Shown piece after piece: positions 13,409-23,788 of a stretch of 64,000 nucleotides of DNA (position 1 is the stretch's first letter; the number at the start of each line of letters is the position of its first letter). The position numbers and the translations under genes were made by a program. This stretch comes from Lucifuga dentata (taxonomy: Eukaryota; Chordata; Actinopteri; Ophidiiformes; Bythitidae). The stretch is taken from NCBI GenBank assembly GCA_014773175.1, contig VXCM01001413.1:187842-251841 (forward strand), read 5' to 3'. The notes beneath the pieces are model-generated. The model saw only the letters and a list, made by a program, of their open reading frames with translations, did not search any database and was not told the DNA's origin.

Positions 13409-14326
13409 AGAATGACATAAATGTGACTGAACTTAGATTGATTTGCTCTGTACAGCTACAGTTAAAATTACCTTTGGTTTTGATGAAGATTCTACAACTT
13501 ACCTTTAGTTAGACAGTATATTGCAGTGATACATGTCATTCGAAGCTATAACACCCATCAAAACATATATGAGCCTGCTTTACTTTTAATTGCTTCTACA
13601 CTGTAAAATGTGACAAGTTGATCTTACTTAAAAAAAATCTAGGAAATCTAGGTAAGTAAATATAACTATTAGTCTTAAGTTCAAGTAGACATAAAGTAAA
13701 CATAACTTAAGACTAATAGTTATATTTACTTACCTTTTTCAAGGCAACTGGTTTCCTAGATTTTGTTTAAGTAAGATCAGCTTGCCACATTTTACTGCGT
13801 ACTTCCACAGAAGGTCTTTTTTTTTACTGGCTGCAATCACACCATGCAACATCTCAGATCAGATCTGTGTCAAGACAGGGGAGAATCATGCCCTGATTCT
13901 CAGGTTTCCTATATTACCATAATTTATAAATTTATTTAACCATTTAAAACAACTCTTAATCATATTAACCAATACTCTTGTAATAGAAGTGTTGATTCTA
14001 CAATGCTGTAATTGTAGATTCATACACTGTAAAATGTGACAAGTTGATCTTACCTAAAAAAAATCTAAGAAACCATTGCCTTGAAAAAGGTTAGTAAATA
14101 TAACTATTAGTCTTAAGTTATGTTTACTTTATGTCTACTTGAACTATTAGTCTTAAGTTATGTTTACTCTATGTCTACTTGAACTTAAGACTAATAGTTA
14201 TATTTACTTACCTTTTTCAAGGCAATGTTTTTTTTTAAATAAGATCAACTTGTCACATTTTACAGTGTAGAGTTATATTGGTATATTAATGCAAGAGTTA
14301 GTGTGTGTCCATGGTAGGTAGAATAA

Positions 14327-14373
<47 letters not shown>

Positions 14374-14470
14374 ATTAAGCACAAAATCAATTGTTGAGGT
14401 TTGTGGATCACAAACAGCTAATCTCACACTTCATTAAATTCATTGTGAGAGCATTTTTACACAGTTAACA

Positions 14471-14528
<58 letters not shown>

Positions 14529-15279
14529 CTGTGTGTGTGTGTGTCTGTGTCTGTGTGTGTGCGCGCACGTGCTGGAATACAAAACACTGACAAGGCAATT
14601 TATTTATTTCTGTTAACAGCAAACAAGATTTAGCTGACTTAGACAAGACCAAACTGTAGCTGTCCAAGAATCCAACTCGTTTGTCTTCAGCCAAGTGTCA
14701 GAGTTCCTTCAGCAGATACAACTCCAAACACATCTTTAAGAATGTGCTCCTCTGCTGTTACAGCAAGCCCAAGCTTGTTTACTGAGAAGCTCTACTGCAA
14801 ACCAGCACTTTTAAAGTTCCCCTGATGTTGTTTCCCCAAGCTATTCAGAGGTATAAAAAAAAAATACTTTGCCTGAGGCTGATCTCAAGCAGAACCAAAT
14901 GCTTATCAGCATTTCAGCAGCACAGCAAAGACACATTTATGGCTCATTAAATATATCAGTCCTGCCCTTCCTCATGGGCTTAATGGGAAACTTGTTATTC
15001 AGTCAGAGTTTAACCCGATGCCACAGCTTTAGACAGCTGACAAATTTAATATGTGTTGAAGTAAATGCAGCTTGTTGCATGCTTACCATTGACTACGTTG
15101 CCATCTTTATAACCCATCTGGTAATTTTCTGTCTTATTCCATTCTGTCCACAGTCCCTTGTCCTTTAGCCAGAAGGGGGTCCATACTGCATAGGACACAC
15201 ACAGGCAACCCACCAGCCCCACACAGGACTGAGCAAACCTGAAGCGACAGATGGAGTCCTCCAATTCCAGCCACCTCAT
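12416..15279 (-). CDS. Claudin/PMP22-like four-pass membrane protein, three exons
   Basis: Coding exons are 15,279-15,087, 13,351-13,160 and 12,729-12,416. All junctions are GT-AG and the phases agree, giving 232 residues. I chose the ATG at 15,279 because it precedes the first hydrophobic segment; a longer frame starts at 15,339. Hydrophobic segments lie near residues 17-37, 72-93, 107-137 and 158-178, the claudin/PMP22 layout. The first loop has the family-type GLW (42-44) and one possible N-glycosylation site (N48-K-T), but no cysteine pair. The cytosolic tail (about 185-232) is polar, with no obvious terminal PDZ motif. Family membership follows from topology and the GLW motif. The exact member is not recognised; an NKG7/LIM2-type or divergent claudin-domain protein is possible. 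It lies downstream of ACCS on the same strand. Confidence 0.8.
13160..13351 (-). CDS. Claudin-like gene, coding exon 2
   Basis: Starts ALEAERVFG and carries the second and most of the third membrane segment. The acceptor is TCCAG|CCC with a (GT)n run ending about 17 bases upstream in the transcript. The donor is ACAG|GTAACA. Confidence 0.85.
13369..13404. repeat. (AC)n microsatellite beside a splice acceptor
   Basis: Eighteen AC units on the plus strand. In the claudin-like transcript they read as GT repeats just upstream of the exon 2 acceptor. Confidence 0.95.
13598..13800. mobile_element. Palindromic MITE, copy 1
   Basis: The left end ACACTGTAAAATGTGACAAG is mirrored at the right end (ending near 13,800). 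Most of the 203 bases fold back on themselves through the 'agtcttaagt' arms. It lies inside intron 1 of the claudin-like gene. Confidence 0.75.
14024..14268. mobile_element. Palindromic MITE, copy 2
   Basis: Same ends as copy 1 (ACACTGTAAAA...TTTTACAGTGT), 245 bases. A stretch of about 40 bases containing 'tattagtcttaagttatg' is internally duplicated. Also in intron 1 of the claudin-like gene, 224 bases from copy 1. Confidence 0.75.
14329..14373. repeat. (TATC)n microsatellite
   Basis: About eleven uninterrupted tetranucleotide units. Confidence 0.95.
14471..14570. repeat. (GT)n microsatellite with GC interruptions
   Basis: A long GT run, then GCGCG and further GT/TCTG units. Such alternating purine-pyrimidine tracts can adopt Z-DNA. 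Confidence 0.9.
15087..15279 (-). CDS. Claudin-like gene, coding exon 1
   Basis: Residues 1-64 plus one base: first membrane segment and extracellular loop with FWLKDKGLW. The donor is AATG|GTAAGC. Confidence 0.75.
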
Positions 15280-16300
15280 AGTATTACAGCACTGATGGGG
15301 ACATATCGAGGTTAGGTAAGAACACCATTCTACTGACATGTGTCAAGTGAATAAGCTGGAACAATATATAATAATAATATAATATGTAGAACCAGAATGA
15401 AAAAACTGCCTTACCTATGTTGTCGATGAGGTGAAAGCTGTGAAGTGTGTGTATAAGAACAACAAAATGCTACAGGAACTACTGATGTACAAACACTACA
15501 AGTTCTAACAGCCTAACACATTATTGCTCACACGCAAATCAACCCCCTCTGCTCAGCCCCTGCCACAGTGGAAACTCCCCCCACTGGCTGGTTAAATTCC
15601 CTGTGAATACTCCACTGTGACTCACTGCCTCAAACTCTCAGAAAGCGAAAGTAGTTAGAACAAAGACAGTGCCTTCGGAGCAATATTTGAGGAAGCAGAA
15701 CTTTATATAGCTGATATTACGCAATAAGAATACATTTAAACTTAATTAAGTTTGAAAAGGGGATTAGAAACACCTCATAGCATAACTGGGTCATCATGAA
15801 AAAGGAAGTTTTTATACCAACTCCCACTTGTATAACACCTGAACTCATGTGTAACGGCCGTATACCACATGTGAGCTTGTTTGTATTGATGCAGAAACTG
15901 TGGGGGGGATGTCACGAGGAAAAACCAGTTAAGGAAATCCCACTTTCACATTGCAGATTTTTTTTTTCTTGTTGTCTGCACACTCTGTCATCACCTGCTT
16001 TCTACCCAACACCCCCTTTCTTTTCCTTTGCTGCAATGGAACAGCATCTACAACCCACCCAAAGGTCAGCAAAACCATCAGATTGAAATGCCTTCAAGAC
16101 TCTGATGTTTCAAGAGTCTAATATAATATTTAAAAAAATAAATTTAAAAAAAATCAGTGAATAGATATCTTCAAAACCAAAAGTGATATATCCATAAAAG
16201 TATGCAAATCCAAGTAAATGGCTGTAGTAGAGATTCACCAGTAACCTAGACATATGCTTAAAAATGAAAGACTACAGGCTCATATATACATAATATTTAG
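15280..16300. other. Intergenic between the claudin-like gene and ACCS 3' end
   Basis: Upstream side of the claudin-like gene. No TATA box or clear CpG island is seen, and no coding segment supported. Confidence 0.45.
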
Positions 16301-16304
16301 CTTT

Positions 16305-16310
16305 TTTATT
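16305..16310 (-). terminator. accs: Possible ACCS polyadenylation signal
   Basis: AATAAA on the minus strand about 440 bases past the ACCS stop codon. Plausible distance for a 3' UTR; not otherwise supported. Confidence 0.35.
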
Positions 16311-16747
16311 TACAGAATCATCAAAGAAAGAGAATACATTCTGATAATAAAGTGCATACTGTATGATCAAAATAATACAGAAATATGATTCAGATTAAAT
16401 GACGTAAAATGTACGTGAATGGAATAAGACAGACTTTGGTTCATTTACATTTAGTATTTAACTTGATTTCCAGTAAATAAGCATAAAGTCCTCTATTAGA
16501 AATACTTCAAGGTTATTCCCTTAACACTTCAAAAATAAGGCCTTGAGATGTAGTAAGAAAAGCACTTCAAACTTAAAACTGTCCTGTTCTCTCATCTTGG
16601 CCTCCCATCTGCGTTATCATTTCTCTGCTACACTCTTCAAAGCATCACATTTTTATCACATTTGACCTTGTGTCAAGTGTCTCTGGGATGCTTGAGTACT
16701 GCCTTTGTAAATTTGGCAGCTACTTCCCTGCAATTTTTTTCCTAAGC

Positions 16748-17166
16748 TTACTTTCTGGCTCTTTGCAGCAGATTCTTAAATACATCAAGAATCTCTGGGT
16801 CCTCCCCAGCAGACAGCTCTGGAGTGTTTTTCTCCAGCCAATCAGAGGAGCGGATCTGATGCCTAAGGGTACCAATCAGAGAATCCAAACTCTCTGTGGG
16901 CTTAGATGCTTGGCAGTCCAGCAACACTAACTCCTCACTGACCAGAAGGCCTGTGTCAGGGACAGGGCTACCTTTCTCCTCCAGCTGCTCTGGTGACTTG
17001 CTCTGGGGTGATGATGTTGAATTGACAATCACAGCATTGTATGAATCGGCACTGTCCTCTTTCACTGACGTTTTGCTCTCCTCACTGGCTTCTTTGATAG
17101 AAACTGAATCAGGGCTAGTGCTTGTGTCTTCTATTTCTTTCAAAGCCTCCCTAATTCGCTTCAGGC
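16748..17166 (-). CDS. accs: ACCS last exon and C-terminal extension
   Basis: Starts GLKRIREALKEIED, then a Ser/Glu/Asp-rich tail, and ends KNLLQRARK with stop TAA at 16,750-16,748. Only the first dozen residues belong to the enzyme fold; the rest has no domain I recognise. Confidence 0.85.
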
Positions 17167-20100
17167 CTGAAATAACAAAGCACATTAACATAGTAATTCG
17201 ATAACTATCATCCAATCAATACCTGTTTCAACCACAAAGCAGGATAAGTTGGAATAATTCAAAGCATTGACATACTAAATGAAAAATAGATAAGATCGAA
17301 TAAATGTGTAGCTTGAGGCAGAAAACAGGAATGAATTAGAAAAAGACAACACATTGAGTTGTCGAAAACTGGTTATTAACTTCTCAAAACATAATATGAG
17401 ACAGAGAGTGGCTGAACAAATGGATGGAGAAAGAAAGTTTCTGCACTGAAAAATAATACAAATCCACTGCTGACTCACCCAGCTGAAGGTGGTTCTGCTG
17501 GATTGAGAAGACTATGCGGAACCAGCCAGGTGTGGAGCAGGAGAAGGCCTGGCCACAGGACAGCACCACCTTGTGTCTGAGGAAGCACCTCCAGAGAGAC
17601 AACTCCTCCTCAAATGATGACTCTCTGAGGTACTACCAAGGGAGAGAGACAAAAGAGACACCTCAGGTCTACTGTTGAACAGGGACGCAGACAAACTTCC
17701 TGAAGTATTGGTCTCAGTACCTTCCTGAAATCAGCCCAGAGAAATAATGTAGCAGTTCTGTGCAGGTATGGAATGCCAATACTCTGCAGCTCTCCTATCA
17801 GGTAGCTGTGAGCAGCTTTCAGCCGGCTTCTGTTTTCAGGCAAAAATTCCTCGCTGATCCATTCTGGAACATGTGATTGTGAAGAAACAATAGGTTATGT
17901 TTTTGTCTTTGTGCAAGTGGATGTGCAGGAGACATTTTGTATTACACAAAGTTTAAGAATAGGATGATACTGCATCTCTTGGAAGCATTGGCAGCGATTA
18001 GATAAAGGGCCAAAATCTTCTGCATTTACTTATTTAAAATCAACCATATACAAACTGCTGGCAACATGTATGGACAGATAATTGGATTGCTGACACTGCT
18101 ATAAGTATCTGCTGTCATGTTTGATTTCTTTGTTGACAGATTTACACAGTTTGTGACGCCAAGCAAGAAATACCAGAGCCTATAAAAATATTTCCATATC
18201 TCTGTCATGTCCAACCAGCTGGGGACTAATGTAAGTCTTATTTTCCCAGTTACAAATTTTTATTGATGGTAAATCTGACATGAAAAATACATGTGTTTGC
18301 AAAAGCACATATGTATGTGGTATCTGTACTCTACCTTTGTCCTGAAGCAGTTGTGCTACCTGGTGCTGAGTGGATCCAGATATACCATGGAATGAGCCCA
18401 ACTGGACTAAAGCCTCCACAAGGTCTCTGTTCTCAGTATACAGTGTGCCTAATCTGAGTCCTGACATTGCAAAGTCCTGGAAAAGATGAAGTTTAAGAAA
18501 AGATGAGTGAAAGCAAACACCCACTGAGGAGAAGCAGCAGTTTAACTGTCAGCAGTGATGTAAAAAGCATCCACCAGAGCAAAGTCTCACAACCTTTTAC
18601 AGCACAGCACAGTACGTACCTTGCTCATCCCCCACATTACATGTGTCCTCTGTGGGTCAGGCAAACTAAAATAAGACCATATCATTATTTTAGGAGTTAG
18701 GAGGCTGATTGCATCTATAATTCTTGCAATTACAGGTCTCATATAGTATTTCTGCAAAGGCTAGAGGATCATAGGGATGCTTTTGCATGTTTGAACCAAC
18801 TGGCAAATGTTATGTTACTGACAACCATTTCCCAAAACATACAAATTAACTATGCTAAGTACGCTAAGCTTAAGTACGCTATTAAAATAAACTTGTAGAG
18901 ACTTGAAAAGTGCTTGAGCTAATTTATCCATCACAGCGAACATGATGTCTATTCAATTTTTTGTCAAAGTAACTGTGTTTAACTGATCCAATGTGAAGCT
19001 GAGTAGACAAAAATATGTCTCTGCCAGGGAATATAGTCTCAGAAGACTGATTTTACCAAGAAATTAAAAAGGACCATCCCTTCTTTGAACGTGTGTGTTA
19101 GCAGGCAAAACACCTGAATATTTAATTTTGAAAGATTAGGGAATTTGGAAAAATAACAGGAAAACTGGAACACGGTTTTATGTTTTGGAAAATGCAGACA
19201 GTATTTTTTTGGGCTTAAACATGCCAAATCACTGGTATGGTCCTTTAAATTCATGCTATACCTGTCTATACTGAGGACACTTTCAAATGTGACTGATTCA
19301 TCAAAGATTGTCAGCATGTAAATTTCGTCTACAATGGCGTGGAGCTCATTTCTGAAACAGAAAATGACAGAGAGAAAGGAATACAATTAGAAATACAGCA
19401 TTAATAATCCTGGTTTTAAATTGTTAACCATTGTTTATGACAAATAAAATGCAACATAAAGTAAAACGGATTCCTCTGTGTCCAGCGTCAGTGTAAAAGC
19501 ACAGTGGTTTATGGTTACAACAGCTCAGTGCCTGCAAGGGTCTATGGAGGAAATTACTCCAGCAAGATCATTTAGAAAACAATGGATGATGCACAAATTG
19601 GCACATGGCTGCACTTGACAATATGCTGATGGTTCACAGAGGTGATAAAATTCTATCAAGAGTGTTTGCTATTCCACACATGGGACGCAGCTCTTGGCTG
19701 TAAAATAAGAGCTCATGCTATAAATTGTATGCTGTGTCTTGGCAATGTGCTCAGCAGCTACAGGACTGCAGACCAGGAGGATTAGAGTGTTAGGCCACAG
19801 TGTGAGATAATAGTAGGGAAAACATACCGTTTGGCAAACTCCAAGAAGGCAATCATCTCTTTGGGAGTGTAGACGTCAGCCAGGGGGTTGTGGGGGTTCA
19901 TCAATATAACAGCTCGGATGATCAACCCCTAAAAATATCCAACGGACAGTGACTTTCTGACAAAAAATGCAACCATGGCTTCTAGACTTTCCCAAGCATT
20001 GTTTTAACTGCTTTAATTCTTGTAAGAAAACACACATTCATGAATTACCCCTTCTTTAGCTCTTCTCAGCCCTTCTTCCAGTTTGTCCACAGTGAGATGG

Positions 20101-23100
20101 AATGGTCGACCGTCTTTACCGTTGGGCTACAAATGAAAAGAAACAAGAAGAAAATGACAAATACAGCTGAAAACATAAATTCCATTGTGTAAGATCATGT
20201 GATAAAGATGTGTAAGGTCACTAAAAATGTGAATTACATCAAATATAAAGGACAAGAAATACATATTGTACAAGTCTGGTTCTGTATTCTTACCTCGCAG
20301 TCAAGAGGAACATGAAACAGTTTTACATCACTGTAGAAGTCAATATGCTCGTTAATAGCACCATAGAAAGGAGTAGGAATTAGAATTGCATCTACAAAAG
20401 AAAAAAACGTCCAATTAAACGCACACCATACCGATCATCGCCTTGCAAAGTAGCACGTGAATGATTCCTTCTGCATATACATAATTACTGTATGTGATGA
20501 ATAGATCTATAAACGACCCATCTTTCGCGACTCATGATATTATTCAGCTAAGCAAATTAACACTGATGAATGACTATCAAAGTGATCCAAGTGATCCAAG
20601 CTAGTATTAAATATAGGATTGTGGGTTTCTTTTCAGTCTTATGACTTTTATTAAGCAAACCAAATATGCTACACTGTTCAAAAATAGTTTTTTTTTATTT
20701 TTTATTTTTTATTTTTTGCAAAGGCATTACATACATATGAAATGATTTATCTATACGGCTACATAAATAATTTTGAAAAAATGCCTTTTCTCTTTGTTTA
20801 AATTATGTTACAACCTCCCTATTTTCTGATAGTCAGTGATGTCCAAAAGTCTGAGACCACTGTGAAAATGCTTCTATTTTGCATTCTTTTTTTAATTTAA
20901 AACACGATTTTTCATTACAAATGATATTATCTTAACAATTTGAGTGAAAAGTTGAAGCTTTGAAAAATGTAAATTAATTTCAGAATAGCTTAGTATTTGG
21001 TATGATCCCTTTTTGCTTTAATGACAGCATGCCTCGAGGTGGCATGGGCTCCACAAGTTCAAAGTTCAAATCTTTATTGTACCACTAGGGGAAAGATGAA
21101 TACACAAGTAATGGTAATACAAGTAACTGCATCAAAACACAACATCTGCAGCCAGACAGTAAGAACAACAATAAGACAATAAGACAAAAAGCATTCAAAA
21201 GCAAAGTCAACAAATCAAAAGCAGAGTCAACAAATGAATATCAATGTCATAAAAAGTCAAATAAGTGTAAGGGCTATTTCCTGTTAAGCCTATCAATAGC
21301 CACAGAAACAAAAATGTTATTTCTCTTAGTCTAGCAGGCACCCTGAAACGGCAGTCAGAAGGCAGGAGCTCAAACTCCTTCTGTAGGGGTGATCAGAACA
21401 ATCCAAAATGGCTTTAGCCATCCTAAGGACCTGCTTATTATAAATGTCCATGAGCTGGGCCTGACTCACCCCAGAAATCTTGCTTGCCACTTTAACGAGG
21501 CTTCCAAGTATGTTCTTATTGGACAGGTTAAGATTTCCATGCCAGGCTACGATACAGAAGGTTAAAATGGATTCAATTAAACTTCTGTAAAAAAAAAAAA
21601 AGTGCCATCATTGCAGTACAAACATTAAACGAGTTCATTTTTCTCAAAAAGAAGCTGCTGTTGCACTTTTTTTGAGATGACATCTGCATGGGGTTCAAAG
21701 CACAGCTTGTTATCCAGAACAATACCCAGATATTTGTAGTTGTCCACCAGCTTGATGTCATCACCTTTAATAACAGTTAGTTTGGGGCTGGGTGATGACT
21801 TTCTAAACTTAACAATCATGTCTTTAGTTTTTGACATGTTTAAATGGAGAGAAAGACTCGTCACACCATGACACCCAAGTCATCAATCACTGGCCCATGA
21901 TCCCGTTCCTCCCCTTCGAGAAGGCTTACAATCACAGAATCGACAGCAAATTTTATTTTGTGTCTATTCTCATAGTTGCTGCAACAATCACTTGTGTACA
22001 TGATGTAAAGGAGGGGGAAAAAACAACAACCTTGTGGAGAACCAGTGGATGAGTGGAGCTGATTGGAGAGGATGCCATTTACTCTCACACACTGTGACCT
22101 ATCAGTCAAATAGTCCACTATCCAGCCAATTATGTTGAAATCAAGTTTAAAATGATAGAGAAGAAGTTTCCCCGCAAGCAGATGTGGCTGAATAGTGCTG
22201 AATACAGAGGAGAAATCTATGAATAAAAGCCTGGCGTGAGTCTTAGCGCCCTCAAGATGCTGCTACAGAAAATGTAGCAAGGTAAGTGTGGCATCCTCCA
22301 CACCTCTGCTAACCCTGTATGCAAATTGAAAGGGATCTAGCGATTTCTCCAGCTGTATTAAGACTTCCTTTTTTATGAGCTTTTCATATGATTCATAACT
22401 AATGATGTAAGCGTTACTAGCCTGAAATCATTTAACACCTTGGGGGTTTTAGTCTTGGCTGCTGGGACAATTGTAGAGTGTTTCCATAGTTTTGGAACCT
22501 TCTGCAGCTGAAGAGATTGTATAAAAGTAAAATGAAAAATGCTATGGATGCTCTGCACAAGTTTTAAATATCTGTCCACAAATGTTGTCACGTCCTGGGC
22601 TCTTTCTGACTTTAGTGTTCTGGGAGAGGTTCACAGCACTCTTAACATCAATATTAACTGGTTGACAAGCCTTAGTCTTTTCCCTTATCTCATTCATTTG
22701 TGTTGTAAAATCATGATTATCAAATCTTAGATCAAAACCATTTAGTGCATCAGCCAGCTGTTTATCTGAATTAAAACCATCAAGACTGATCCTCCTATTG
22801 CTCTTATCATGTGACCCTGTCATAGTTTTCATACCATTAGAAGTGCAGGTGGTTACTGTTAAGTTTGTGTGTGTTAGATTTGTGCAAAAGCTGATGACCC
22901 AGGTTATCCCAGCATGATTAGACAATGTTCCAAAGAGCTCCTTGTGATGTCAGACTTTCTGATTATTTCCAGATTTACATGGAAAACATCACAGATTTTT
23001 GATGTGGTCTCAGACTTTTGGACCCCACCGTACATTTTATGATTATCATTTTTTTAATAAATGCACAGAAAATCAGAAAAACAGAAAGATCACACCTCCC

Positions 23101-23728
23101 CCCCTCCCATCCTCACCACCTTTTATAGGAGCACTATTGAGTCTATAATGACCAACTGCATCTCTGTGTGGTGCGGCAGCTGCACAGCTGCAGACTGGAA
23201 GTGCCTTCAGAGAGTGGTGAGAACGGCGGAGAAAATTATTGGGACTTCTCTTCCCTCCATCCTGGATATCGGATGCAAACGCTGTCTGACAAGAGCCAAT
23301 AACATCATCAGAGACTCCACACATCCACACCATGGACTGTTCTCACTGCTCAACTCTGGCAGGAGGTTTCGCAGTGTGAGGAGCAGAACAGCCAGATTCT
23401 GCAACAGTTTTATCCCCCAGGCCATAAGACTACTGAACTCTCAATAAAAGAAAGCCAAACACCCACATAAAACCGCTGCTAGAACTATTTTATGACATTT
23501 TTATTATTTTTATTGATTTTAAAATTTTACATATATTATTGTAGATTTGTTAGTGTATGCACACAAGCACTTTTTAACTGCTTTTTTGAGAGCCAATGCA
23601 ACGAAATTTCGTTCTAGTGCACTGTTTTTTACGTGTCCTTGAATGACAATAAAGTTATCTATCTAAAATTAAAAGGACTTCTTATAGTAATTGTAATCAT
23701 ATTTGCATTTGTAGTGTAGATGTGGATA

Positions 23729-23788
<60 letters not shown>

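Noticed and set aside
14329..14373. Possible CRISPR-like or satellite array
   Set aside because: A plain TATC microsatellite; no spacers, and the DNA is eukaryotic.
14440..14694. Frame with long Thr-His repeats
   Set aside because: Translation of a GT/CA microsatellite; the same applies to frames at 23,669, 41,562, 56,514 and 59,067.
16896..17204. Plus-strand frame opposite the ACCS last exon
   Set aside because: Antisense shadow of the ACCS coding exon.
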